Below, piece by piece: positions 7,561 through 14,603 of a stretch of DNA of 19,303 nucleotides (positions within the stretch are counted from its first letter, which is position 1; each line of letters begins with the position of its first letter). Made by a program: the position numbers and the translations under genes. The DNA is from Methanobacteriota archaeon (GTDB lineage Archaea > Thermoplasmatota > Thermoplasmata > RBG-16-68-12). The notes under the pieces are model-generated. The model ran no database searches and was not told where the DNA came from. It saw only the letters and a program-made list of their open reading frames with translations. The DNA lies in the NCBI GenBank assembly GCA_005879015.1, contig VBMC01000065.1, forward strand, positions 1 to 19,303. Reading direction: 5' to 3'.

Positions 7561-9246
7561 ATGGGCGAAGTCGATGTATTCGCGAGGCGCAGCGGGACGG
7601 CGACCGCGCAGGTCCAGGTCTTCACACGGCGGGCTTCCGGACTCGTCCGCGTGATGTCGCCGTACTCCGCGTTCGCGTACAACATCCTGAACATCGGGGT
7701 CATCTTTCCGTGGGTGTACATCACGCCCCTCGCGTTAGACCCAGGCGCTTCCGTTTGGGCGGGGATCCTTATCTGCGGGGCCTTCGCGTCCCTATTGGCC
7801 GTAGTCTATGCGGGCCTGGCCTCCGCCATGCCCCGTACGGGCGGCGACTATGTGTTCCAAAGTCGGACGTTGCGGCCCTGGTTCGGATTCGCCACGGTCG
7901 CGATGATGATCATCACGTTCTTCCTCCAGTGGCAGGCGCTCGGCGGCTGGCTCGTTTCCGTCTTGGGCGTCTACCCGCTGCTCACGGGCCTCGGAGTCAT
8001 GACGGGTAACCACACGTTGGTCGACTGGGGCGCTTGGTACCTGGTGGGCTGGGGCCCCACGATTGTGACGATGGTCTCGTCCACCATTGCCGCCCTTGTG
8101 CTCATCAAGAGTTTCCGCTGGTTCGTGCAGCTCCAGTGGGTCATGTGGTACGGCTTCCTCCTCAGCTACGTTCTCATGGTCATCCTCTTCCTGACCACCT
8201 CCACCTCCGCCTTCGCTCAACGATACGACACCGCATCCGCGTTCGTCGCTGGAGGCTCGGGGGCGTATCAGGCCATCCTCAACAACGCGATCACAAACGG
8301 ATTCACGCCCGCGCGTACCGTCTCCATCCTGGGAACGATCCTCGTGACCCCGGTCGCGCTGACGAGCCTTGGGTGGGTGGGATACGCCCAAGAGCAGGCC
8401 GGAGAGATCCAAGGCGCGCAGAGCCTGAAGAACCAGATGTTCATCAACTTCGGTGGCGGCGTCGTCAGTATGATCATGATGGCCGTGCTTGGCCTCGTCG
8501 TCGTGCGAACCGTCGACCAGAACTGGCTGTCGGCCGCAGCCTACGCCGCGGGTGCGTACAACCCGGCGATCCCCGCGCCCGCGATTCCTCCCTGGTTCAG
8601 CTCTCTCGCCATCATGCTGACAGACAGCCCGATCCTCTTGTTCCTCATGATTATCGGGATCATGCTCAATGCCATCCAGGTCGTCTTCAACGTGATCGTT
8701 GGATGGACCCGGGTTGCGGTCGCGATGTCGATCGACGGGGTGCTTCCCAAGTTTGTGAGCCACGTCAGCCCGCGGACCCACACCCCAGTCTATGCGCACG
8801 TGATCTTCCTCATCCTTGGCGGTTACGTCTTCGCCTACGTGTACAACCTCGTCCCCAACTACCAGGTCTACACGCTGGCGGTCACCGCCGTCGCCACTGT
8901 GATGTACATCGGTACGGCCCTCGGGGGCGCCGTGTTCCCATGGACCCGGAAGGAGGTCTATCGGACGGCGCCCATCTCCAAATACAAGATCGGGCCGATC
9001 CCCGTGATTACGATCTGTGGAGTCATCGCCGCCGCGTTCAGCGCGACGATGCTCTACTACTTCCTGACGGTGCCGTTCCTCGTGAACGTCGATCTCTCGA
9101 ACCTCGGCTATTCCGGGAATCTGTTCCTCTACGTCGTCGTGGCCATCTTCTTTGGCTGGGTGGCCTACTACTTCGTGCGCCGCGCCTACTTGCGGCGGAT
9201 CGGGATTGACCTCGACCTCGCATACAAAGAGATCCCTCCAATCTAG
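7561..9246 (+). CDS. APC-superfamily amino-acid permease
   Basis: A polytopic secondary transporter of 561 aa, predicted to carry amino acids or related amines across the cytoplasmic membrane. The N-terminus (RRASGLVRVMSPYSAFAYN) is polar and followed by the first helix with NILNIGVIFPWVYI. MPRTGGDYVFQSR is the conserved Gly-Gly-Asp-Tyr loop after the second to third helix in archaeal APC permeases. About 12 hydrophobic segments can be counted. The C-terminus is a short charged tail (RRAYLRRIGIDLDLAYKEI). The ATG at 7561 is chosen because of the G-rich SD stretch (gcaggggaggggag) just before it; an in-frame GTG at 7543 would only add 6 residues. It is convergent with the metallophosphoesterase gene 46 nt downstream. 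Substrate not predictable. Confidence 0.9.
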   Translation: MGEVDVFARRSGTATAQVQVFTRRASGLVRVMSPYSAFAYNILNIGVIFPWVYITPLALDPGASVWAGILICGAFASLLAVVYAGLASAMPRTGGDYVFQSRTLRPWFGFATVAMMIITFFLQWQALGGWLVSVLGVYPLLTGLGVMTGNHTLVDWGAWYLVGWGPTIVTMVSSTIAALVLIKSFRWFVQLQWVMWYGFLLSYVLMVILFLTTSTSAFAQRYDTASAFVAGGSGAYQAILNNAITNGFTPARTVSILGTILVTPVALTSLGWVGYAQEQAGEIQGAQSLKNQMFINFGGGVVSMIMMAVLGLVVVRTVDQNWLSAAAYAAGAYNPAIPAPAIPPWFSSLAIMLTDSPILLFLMIIGIMLNAIQVVFNVIVGWTRVAVAMSIDGVLPKFVSHVSPRTHTPVYAHVIFLILGGYVFAYVYNLVPNYQVYTLAVTAVATVMYIGTALGGAVFPWTRKEVYRTAPISKYKIGPIPVITICGVIAAAFSATMLYYFLTVPFLVNVDLSNLGYSGNLFLYVVVAIFFGWVAYYFVRRAYLRRIGIDLDLAYKEIPPI

Positions 9247-9292
9247 GCTGATTCGAGCGGCGAAGCGGCTCAGGCCGGCGAAACGCTTGCGT

Positions 9293-10276
9293 TCAGCCGG
9301 TGGTGAACTGGTAGCTCAAGACGCGATCTCGCTGGAGATTGACGATCGCCCCGCGGAGCGTGCCCGACGCGTACTCCGAACCGGGGTCCACAAGGACGCT
9401 CCGCTTGAGCTTCGCGGCGTTCTTCGTCTCGTGGATGTGGCCGTGAAGGCCGAGCAGCGGTTGCGTTTCTAGGATTGCGGTCCGGAAGGTCGTGCTGCCG
9501 ACCGGAATCAAGACCTGCTGACCTCCCTGGATCACGGGGCGTGGAGGATCGGTCGTGGCGTCGAGCTTTGGGGCGATGTCCAGTCCCGTCTCGAACGGCG
9601 GAGCGTGCATCAGGTAGATCGCGTGAGCGGGGTCCTCGACACGATTCAAGAGAGGATCGAGCCGCTCCGCGAGCCGGTCCTCCGAGAGCTCCCGCGGCGT
9701 GTTCCACGGCGATGGATTCGTCCATCCGAATCCGAGGATTTCGTGATCGTTGTCGAGCCGCACCACCTTTTCATCGATGAAGTGGACGTGGGGCGTTGAT
9801 GCGGCGTGAATCAACGCCTCCGGCTTGTCGTCGTTTCCGCCGATCCAGTAGAGCGGGATGTCGAGCGGAGCCAGGTGCTTCTCCGCCATGTCGGTCCACC
9901 GATGGATCTGATCGATCATCCGATCGATGAACAAAGCATCGACTTTTTCCGGATCCGCCCGCAGGCGGGCATATTCGTCCTCCGATAGGCGAACCGGGTA
10001 GGGTCCGGAGTCTGCAACGGCCTTCTCGATCGGCTCCAGTTCCGCTTCGGTAAGGTTGTCTCGCGTCCCTCCCGCCAAGCGGGTCTGATAGCGGCCGTCC
10101 TTCTGGCGGACGATCGGGGTGATCGACTTCGCTGTGAGGTCACCGCCGATCAAGAGGACGTCGGCATCGTAGAACTTCGCGGCGGCCAGGAACTTCCGGA
10201 AGGTGATCTCCGACCCGTGGAGGTCGGCCGCGAGCAACAGCCGCTTGAATTTCCGCTTCGGTCGGTCGGACCGCAT
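9293..10276 (-). CDS. Calcineurin-like metallophosphoesterase
   Basis: A 327-aa binuclear-metal phosphoesterase. The motifs occur in canonical order: D18-L-H20 in LLLAADLHGS, D46 in IGGDLT, N148-D149 in IGGNDD, H224 in LMHAPPF, and the final GHIH (279-282). An insertion of about 90 residues between the GGD and GND motifs, rich in charged residues and helical in appearance, is larger than in compact members and may form a cap. The substrate is unknown; nucleotide, phosphodiester or protein phosphate are all possible. The ORF is open to 10423, but the ATG at 10276 directly precedes the first core strand and has a TATA-like box about 28 nt upstream with no SD, suggesting a leaderless mRNA. Confidence 0.88.
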   Translation of the reverse strand: MRSDRPKRKFKRLLLAADLHGSEITFRKFLAAAKFYDADVLLIGGDLTAKSITPIVRQKDGRYQTRLAGGTRDNLTEAELEPIEKAVADSGPYPVRLSEDEYARLRADPEKVDALFIDRMIDQIHRWTDMAEKHLAPLDIPLYWIGGNDDKPEALIHAASTPHVHFIDEKVVRLDNDHEILGFGWTNPSPWNTPRELSEDRLAERLDPLLNRVEDPAHAIYLMHAPPFETGLDIAPKLDATTDPPRPVIQGGQQVLIPVGSTTFRTAILETQPLLGLHGHIHETKNAAKLKRSVLVDPGSEYASGTLRGAIVNLQRDRVLSYQFTTG

Positions 10277-10299
10277 CTTGGGACAGACCAAGCCGCGGG

Positions 10300-10310
10300 T
10301 TCTTATCGAT
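10300..10310 (-). promoter_or_regulatory. Probable TATA box for a leaderless metallophosphoesterase mRNA
   Basis: On the minus strand this reads atcgataagaa, centred about 28-30 nt before the ATG at 10276. No SD lies between it and the ATG. That spacing places the transcription start at or near the start codon. Confidence 0.4.
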
Positions 10311-10364
10311 TTGGGAGGGCGGCCGGATGAGCCGCCCTCGAGTCCCGGGCGAGTCGGGTCGAGC

Positions 10365-10793
10365 TCACTTGTACTTCTTGAGGGCGGCGGTGTCCTCGTT
10401 GAACGCTTCCTCGAGGAAGGCAAGGGTCATCTTGCGGATCGTCGCGTCGTCGGCACCCGGCACGACCCAGTCGCCCTCGACGTCGACGCGGGTCCTGTTG
10501 CCCATCGACGTATAGGTCTGCGCGAACTTCGTCCCTTTCGTGGGGCCTGCGATCGCCTCGACCTGGTAGCCGCGGGGCGGGTTCATCGTGAGGCGCCAGG
10601 TTTCCCAGTGCGTCCCTTTGCCGTCCGCGTTCAGCATCTGCATCTCTTGGACGACCACGTTCCCTTCTTCGCTCAAGACCTTCGTTGACGGAATGGCCCG
10701 GTGTTTGTGCAGTCCCGGGGTGTCGTCTCCGATGTACTTCCAGATTTTCTCGAGCGGCGCGTCGAACACACCTTCGTCTCGGATATGGACCAT
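10365..10793 (-). CDS. SRPBCC (START-like) superfamily protein
   Basis: A 142-aa single-domain protein with the helix-grip ligand-binding pattern of SRPBCC/polyketide-cyclase-like proteins. It has an opening strand and helix (EGVFDAPLEKIWKYIGDD), a set of beta strands ending in TRVDVEGDWVVPG, and a long C-terminal helix (IRKMTLAFLEEAFNEDTAALKKYK) that closes the cavity. It probably binds a small hydrophobic ligand; no catalytic residues can be named. The ATG at 10793 is preferred over the in-frame TTG at 10799 because gggagg (RC of 10801-10806) is 7 nt upstream. The gene ends 88 nt before the metallophosphoesterase start on the same strand, with a separate TATA box between them, so the two may be transcribed independently. 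Confidence 0.85.
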   Translation of the reverse strand: MVHIRDEGVFDAPLEKIWKYIGDDTPGLHKHRAIPSTKVLSEEGNVVVQEMQMLNADGKGTHWETWRLTMNPPRGYQVEAIAGPTKGTKFAQTYTSMGNRTRVDVEGDWVVPGADDATIRKMTLAFLEEAFNEDTAALKKYK

Positions 10794-10836
10794 GTTCAAT
10801 CCTCCCTTTCGGGTTCTTGGCCGAGACGCGACGGTC

Positions 10837-10844
10837 TAGTTAAG
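10837..10844 (-). promoter_or_regulatory. TATA-like box of the SRPBCC gene
   Basis: Minus-strand cttaacta lies about 47 nt before the ATG at 10793. This leaves a leader of about 21 nt that includes the gggagg SD. It is the only A+T-rich octamer in this stretch. Confidence 0.35.
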
Positions 10845-10975
10845 GCTGTCCCAGGAACCGGGACCTTGGCTGGACTTCTCCGTTCATTGGTGGCGTGTTG
10901 CGGGCACGGAATGTACCGGCGAAACGCCCGTGTCGACGACCAAAGAGCTATGGTGCGTTCCGGAGTTCTCGATGG

Positions 10976-11587
10976 GTGTCGCGACTGGACCTCGTCGTCC
11001 TGATTCCCGAGAGCACCCGGAAACGCTCCGGGGGTTCTTCGGGACCGCCCGGGGAGGATGTGGTCACTGGCACTTTACCAGTCGCGGTCCGGCAGAAGCT
11101 GGAAAGCCTTCAGGCCGAAGTCCTCAAGAAAAGCCCGTCCGGATCCGTCGAGGCGGGGCGATTCTTGCCCGCATACCAGCGGTTCGACGGGAACATGTAC
11201 CGAAGCATTCCCCAAGAGGCATGGGAACGTCGCGCTCCAGGAGTCGAGGTCATCATCGCCTCAGCACTTAGGGGTCTCATCGCCTCTCGCGACCTGATTC
11301 CGTCCTACGAACTGTCGATGGCGGAACCTGTGCCGCCTTTCGGAAAGCTGAACCGTTGGTGGCATGCCGCGGGCCTTCCCGGAATCTTGCACGCCTTCCT
11401 CTTGGCGGCTCAACCAAAGACGGTCGTCGACCTCCTCTCATTGGAATATCGCGAGTCCGTGGCCGGATACCAAGAGCGGCTCTCCGGGGTCTCGGTAAAG
11501 CCGATTGACTTCCCCGGCATGGGACGAGCGAGTCAGCCCGCTCGCGGCGAGAAGGTCGCGGAGATTCTCCGCACGGGGATCGCCTAA
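10976..11587 (+). CDS. YaaA-family (DUF328) protein, probable peroxide-stress/DNA-binding type
   Basis: About 203 aa. It begins with LVVLIPESTRKRSG, comparable to the LLSPAK-like first strand of YaaA. Then come LPAYQRFDGNMYRSIP, the RFxGxxY block, and GVEVIIASALRGLIASRDLI with PSYELSM, matching the SxLxGLLxPxDxIxPYxLxM signature. Bacterial YaaA is linked to limiting free iron and damage during hydrogen peroxide stress; the role in archaea is unknown. The start is uncertain. GTG at 10976 puts the first core strand near the N-terminus; the frame stays open to a GTG at 10895, but that extension is Arg/Ser-rich and looks non-native. The stop codon overlaps the stop of the convergent gene. The protein is shorter than the roughly 250 aa of E. 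coli YaaA. Confidence 0.7.
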   Translation: MSRLDLVVLIPESTRKRSGGSSGPPGEDVVTGTLPVAVRQKLESLQAEVLKKSPSGSVEAGRFLPAYQRFDGNMYRSIPQEAWERRAPGVEVIIASALRGLIASRDLIPSYELSMAEPVPPFGKLNRWWHAAGLPGILHAFLLAAQPKTVVDLLSLEYRESVAGYQERLSGVSVKPIDFPGMGRASQPARGEKVAEILRTGIA

Positions 11588-11940
11588 CGAACACGAGGTG
11601 AATTCCGCTGGATGGCTTCCTGTGCCTTCCGACGGTAGTCAGAGCGCTCATCCAGGAGGAAGGGCGTAAGGTCGCGCGGGTTGAGGGTTCGTTCTGCGTA
11701 GTCCAGGAAATCAATGGCTGAACGAGGATCGTCTCGCGCAAGCGAGCGCGCCGCGAGGCTCGTCAAGTAATGAGATTTCTTTTTCGACAAATCTGCTCGG
11801 TCCGGCGCCATCGCGATCAGGGCCCGCAGCATGGGCCAGAAGGTATCGAGCTCGCCCCGACCGAAAACCGGGTCGATCGCCTTGACCCGATCCACGAATT
11901 CCTCGCGCTCGTCCCGGGCCACATAGCGTCCATAGCCCAC
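11584..11940 (-). CDS. Conserved-looking hypothetical protein (118 aa)
   Basis: A charged, largely helical small protein with no family recognised. It contains DEREEFVDRVKAIDPVFGRG, a Trp/Pro-containing segment (ELDTFWPMLRALIAMAPDRA), and a helical tail (AIDFLDYAERTLNPRDLT, SDYRRKAQEAIQR). The helical repeats faintly resemble TPR-like helix pairs, but there are too few to call. The start is GTG at 11940: the frame upstream meets a stop codon within 11 nt, and no SD is visible. It is convergent with the YaaA-family gene with a 4-nt stop-to-stop overlap. The rearranged SDR region starts about 50 nt from its 5' end, so its original promoter may have been replaced. Confidence 0.6.
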   Translation of the reverse strand: MGYGRYVARDEREEFVDRVKAIDPVFGRGELDTFWPMLRALIAMAPDRADLSKKKSHYLTSLAARSLARDDPRSAIDFLDYAERTLNPRDLTPFLLDERSDYRRKAQEAIQRNSPRVR

Positions 11941-11991
11941 ACCGAACTACCACTTTGCGGTTCACGCGGCATCCTGATGATGTGGAAGCGG

Positions 11992-12077
11992 CCCCGCGCG
12001 AGCCAGGACTACGATTTCGGAATTTCCTTCCCGGGATCGATGAAGGGCTTCTTGACAACGACTGCGGTTCGCGGACC
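11992..12077. repeat. Direct repeat copy A (remnant of a DmdA/GcvT-like gene 3' end)
   Basis: This 86-bp segment matches 12666-12751 without gaps at 79 of 86 positions by my reading. All seven differences are transitions. On the minus strand 12009-12077 encodes 22 residues and a stop, GPRTAVVVKKPFIDPGKEIP then KS. That is the same C-terminus as the intact T-protein-like gene except one Ile-to-Val change. Homology stops at 12077, where the truncated SDR sequence begins. Confidence 0.85.
12009..12077 (-). pseudogene. C-terminal remnant of a second DmdA/GcvT-like gene
   Basis: Twenty-two codons plus a TAG stop, identical in protein to the C-terminus of the intact neighbour except for one conservative change. 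Silent changes dominate, so the copy probably diverged while still coding. It was later reduced to this tail by a deletion that also removed the 5' end of the SDR gene. Nothing upstream on the minus strand (12078 onward) continues the T-protein sequence. Confidence 0.75.
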
Positions 12078-12620
12078 TTCCTGATCAAGGCGAATGTCAT
12101 GGGCCCGGGAGAAATGGATCGCGTGGCCAGGGACGTGGTCAGGCGGTCACCGCGAATCGATGTCCTCATAAACACGGTCGGAGGCTACATGTCCGGTTCC
12201 GTCGAGGCGACGACGGACGAAGAATTCGATCGCGCCATGGCCTTGAATCTGAAATCCACCTTCCTCGCATGCAGGGCCGTCATTCCAGCGATGCGCAAAG
12301 CGAAACGCGGAAAAATCGTAAACGTCTCCAGTGAGGCGTCCCTCCTTGGCGAAGCGGAATCGTTCCTTTACTCGGCGGGCAAATCCGGGGTCAATCGCCT
12401 AACGGAGAGCCTGGCACGGGAACTGAATACGGCGAATATCCAGGTGAATTGTGTGATGCCGCGGATCTTGGACACCCCCGCGAACCGGAAAGCGATGTCG
12501 GACTCCGACTTTTCCTCCTGGGTCAAGACGGACCAGGTCGCGCGAGTCATCCTCTGGTTGTGCTCGGAAGATGCCGACCCAATCACCGGTTCGTCGATTC
12601 CCGTTTACGGCGGGCCGTGA
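12078..12620 (+). pseudogene. Short-chain dehydrogenase/reductase lacking its N-terminal cofactor domain
   Basis: From 12078 the frame reads a clear SDR: a strand-turn at FLIKANVMGPGEMDRVARDV, then RIDVLINTVGGY (NAG-like motif), DRAMALNLKSTFLACRAVIP, the catalytic serine in IVNVSSEAS, the YxxxK pair in LYSAGKSG, and a normal end (ADPITGSSIPVYGGP). The first 50-55 residues expected of the family, including the TGxxxGIG nucleotide motif, are absent. The open frame continues upstream to 11955 only through antisense of the T-protein remnant and has no SDR similarity. An in-frame ATG at 12099 could start a 173-aa fragment. Without the dinucleotide motif it is unlikely to be an active dehydrogenase. 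Confidence 0.8.
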
Positions 12621-12665
12621 GGTCCGCGATCAGGGCAAGCGACTGTGCTTCTCCGAGCGGGCCCT

Positions 12666-12751
12666 CCCCGCACGAGCCAGGACTACGACTTCGGAATTTC
12701 TTTCCCGGGATCAATGAAGGGCTTCTTGACAATAACCGCGGTTCGCGGACC
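12666..12751. repeat. Direct repeat copy B (3' end of the intact DmdA/GcvT-like gene)
   Basis: Partner of the copy at 11992-12077. It spans the last 22 codons and the stop of the intact gene plus 17 bp downstream of the stop. That the match continues past the stop shows the duplication included flanking DNA. Confidence 0.85.
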
Positions 12752-13873
12752 GGCCGGATGTAGGACGATCAACTCGGTTCCGAGGTCTGCGTGCTCGCTC
12801 GGCACCATCGCGTAGCCGATGTTTTTCTCGAGTCGCGGTGAGTAGATGGCCGACGTCACGCGCCCGATTGGTCTTCCGCGCCTCTCCACGGGCCATTTCG
12901 TCATGTTGAACCCAACCGGCTTGCCGGAAATTTCGATTCCCGCGAGCTTGCGCTTGGGGCCTTCGTCCCTCATTCTTTGGAGTGCCGCCCGCCCGATGAA
13001 GTCGCTCGACTTGTCCAGGTCAACGAGGCGGCCAAGATCGACCTCGTAGGGATTCTCCTCCATCGTCATGTCCGCGCCGTAGTTCAGGATTCCCGCCTCG
13101 ATTCGTCGGATGTCCGAGGGGCCTGTCGGTCGGATGTTGTAAGGCTTTCCTGCTTTCATCACCGCGTTCCAGAGGTCCTCTCCGCGCGATGCGTCAAGAA
13201 GATACAATTCGTACCCGACCTCCGCCGTCCACCCTGTGCGCGTCACGAGCACGGGAATTCCGTCCAGTTCTGTCGGCGTGAAGAAGTAGTACGGCAGGGC
13301 GGTGACCTTCTCCCCAAACAGGTCCGCCATCAACGCTTTCGATTTTGGCCCCTGGACCTGTAGCGGAGAGGCGTCCGGCTCGGAGATGGTGACATCGAGA
13401 CCGGACCCGCGCGCGACCGCCTTCGCCCAGAGGAGGATATCGCTGTCCGCGAGGGCGATCCAGAAACGGTTTTCCTCGAGACGCAGGAGCACGGGGTCAT
13501 TCAGGATGCCGCCGGCGTCATCCGTGATCAGGACGTACTTCCCTTGGCCGACGCGGCACTTCTCCATATCCCGCGGCGTGAGGAGCTGCATGAAATCGAA
13601 CCCGTCGGGGCCTCGGATTTCCACGTTCCGTTCGACAGCCACGTCCCAGAGGGCGACGTGTTTCAAGAGATGCCAATACTCCGTCACCGGATCGTCGTAG
13701 TAGCTCGGCAGGAACGTGTGGTTGTAGACCGTGTAGGACTTGCAACCCGCCTTCAGGGTGGACTCGAAGAAAGGTGATCGTCGGAGACGTGCGCCGCGCT
13801 GGATCAATGCCATGTCGTAGACCTTCGATTTGGAGGCGCTCTTCCGCCGGGGCCGTTGTTTCTTGGCGGGCAT
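12683..13873 (-). CDS. DmdA/GcvT-family folate-dependent methyl (aminomethyl) transferase
   Basis: A 396-aa tetrahydrofolate-binding protein of the T-protein superfamily. It looks closer to DMSP demethylase DmdA-type members than to a housekeeping T-protein. Key stretches are YTVYNHTFLPSYYDD, HVALWDVAVERNVEIRGPDG, LLTPRDMEKC, GGILNDPVLLRL (D126 at the catalytic Asp position, Asn-Asp-Pro instead of the Asp-Asp of GcvT), ISEPDASPLQVQGPKS, and TRTGWTAEVGYELYLLD with the folate-contacting Glu. The C-terminal barrel domain (KLAGIEISG to the end) is complete. The start at 13873 has ggagtg 7 nt upstream and gives a Lys/Arg-rich leader of 20 residues; the ATG at 13813 would begin like DmdA proteins. 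The substrate (DMSP, sarcosine-like amine, other methyl donor) cannot be told. Confidence 0.88.
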   Translation of the reverse strand: MPAKKQRPRRKSASKSKVYDMALIQRGARLRRSPFFESTLKAGCKSYTVYNHTFLPSYYDDPVTEYWHLLKHVALWDVAVERNVEIRGPDGFDFMQLLTPRDMEKCRVGQGKYVLITDDAGGILNDPVLLRLEENRFWIALADSDILLWAKAVARGSGLDVTISEPDASPLQVQGPKSKALMADLFGEKVTALPYYFFTPTELDGIPVLVTRTGWTAEVGYELYLLDASRGEDLWNAVMKAGKPYNIRPTGPSDIRRIEAGILNYGADMTMEENPYEVDLGRLVDLDKSSDFIGRAALQRMRDEGPKRKLAGIEISGKPVGFNMTKWPVERRGRPIGRVTSAIYSPRLEKNIGYAMVPSEHADLGTELIVLHPAGPRTAVIVKKPFIDPGKEIPKS

Positions 13874-13933
13874 GCGATACACTCCGGAATCGAAAACCAG
13901 GACGCGAAGGCGCGGGCGCAATCGAAGGACGGA

Positions 13934-13942
13934 GGATAAAGG
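13934..13942 (-). promoter_or_regulatory. TATA-like box of the DmdA/GcvT-like gene
   Basis: Minus-strand cctttatcc lies about 65 nt before the ATG at 13873, in the 100-nt gap behind the MOSC gene. It would give a leader of about 40 nt with the ggagtg SD. Confidence 0.35.
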
Positions 13943-13973
13943 ATTTGATGCCCGGGGATCGAGCGAGTCCGTT

Positions 13974-14507
13974 TCAGTGATCCTCAGTCGTCGCCCCGAC
14001 CAACGTCTTCCCGGACTTCGAGGGGAGGCCGCCGGGCACGATGGCATCGCCGACGCGGATGTCTCCTTCCGTCAGGATCTTGGCTCGGAGTCCGCCCCGA
14101 TGCACCAGGCCGGCGATGATCCCTTTCTGCGTCAGGCTTTCCAGGTGGGAGCAAGGCTCGCACAGCTTGATTCCGAGGAGCCGCACCCGGCCGACCTCGA
14201 ACTCGTGCCCGACGAGATGGTTCAACGGAGCTCCTCGCGTGGTCACGTTCCGTCGGGTCGCGCCCGGAGGGATCGTGATCTGGTTATCCCTCGCCATGGC
14301 CTCGATGGCCTCGGACTCGATGAGCGTGACCTCGCGGCCGGGATCCGGTCGGTCCGAATACGTGCCGCTCTCGCGGAAGTAGCGATCCCCCTCGAGCCCT
14401 TTCCCCGGGATTGCGCGAATGCGATCGACCGAACGCATCCGGGCCTCCGCCTCGTCCGCGATGTGGATTGCGACGACCTCTCCGGTCCAGGAGGGCGCGC
14501 GGGCCAT
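13974..14507 (-). CDS. MOSC-domain protein
   Basis: A 177-aa stand-alone MOSC (molybdenum cofactor sulfurase C-terminal) domain protein. It carries GKGLEGDRYF (residues 36-44), the characteristic entry motif. It also has EVTLIESEAIEA, TRRNVTTRG (84-92), and the LCEPCSHLES block with C116 and C119; one of these is the conserved MOSC cysteine thought to carry persulfide or contact Moco. Family members act in sulfur transfer to Moco or in Moco-dependent reduction. The ORF extends to 14591, but the ATG at 14507 has a TATA-like box 27-28 nt upstream and no SD, which fits a leaderless start and the family's usual N-terminus. No Moco enzyme is in the window. Confidence 0.88.
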   Translation of the reverse strand: MARAPSWTGEVVAIHIADEAEARMRSVDRIRAIPGKGLEGDRYFRESGTYSDRPDPGREVTLIESEAIEAMARDNQITIPPGATRRNVTTRGAPLNHLVGHEFEVGRVRLLGIKLCEPCSHLESLTQKGIIAGLVHRGGLRAKILTEGDIRVGDAIVPGGLPSKSGKTLVGATTEDH

Positions 14508-14528
14508 GATGACACGGAGGCCGGACCC

Positions 14529-14539
14529 CGATTTAATCG
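14529..14539 (-). promoter_or_regulatory. Probable TATA box of a leaderless MOSC mRNA
   Basis: Minus-strand cgattaaatcg is centred 27-28 nt before the ATG at 14507, in otherwise GC-rich DNA. With no SD in between, transcription probably begins at the start codon. Confidence 0.5.
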
Positions 14540-14603
14540 TTGTCCATGCCGATTCTGGAATGACGGCGTCCGTCTCGATTTCGGCGAGCAAGTTCGGATC
14601 GAC

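Noticed and set aside
7792..8799. Long minus-strand open frame (335 codons) across the permease
   Set aside because: Arg/Asp/His/Gly-rich low-complexity product lying exactly antisense to a clear APC permease; high GC suppresses stops in that frame.
8034..9209. Long plus-strand frame (391 codons) inside the permease
   Set aside because: Alternative-frame shadow with Arg/Pro-rich composition and no recognisable domain; the permease frame has real helices.
11992..12751. The 86-bp repeats as a transposon, MITE or attachment site pair
   Set aside because: The repeats encode the C-terminus of the T-protein-like gene and include its stop; there are no terminal inverted repeats, integrase or transposase.
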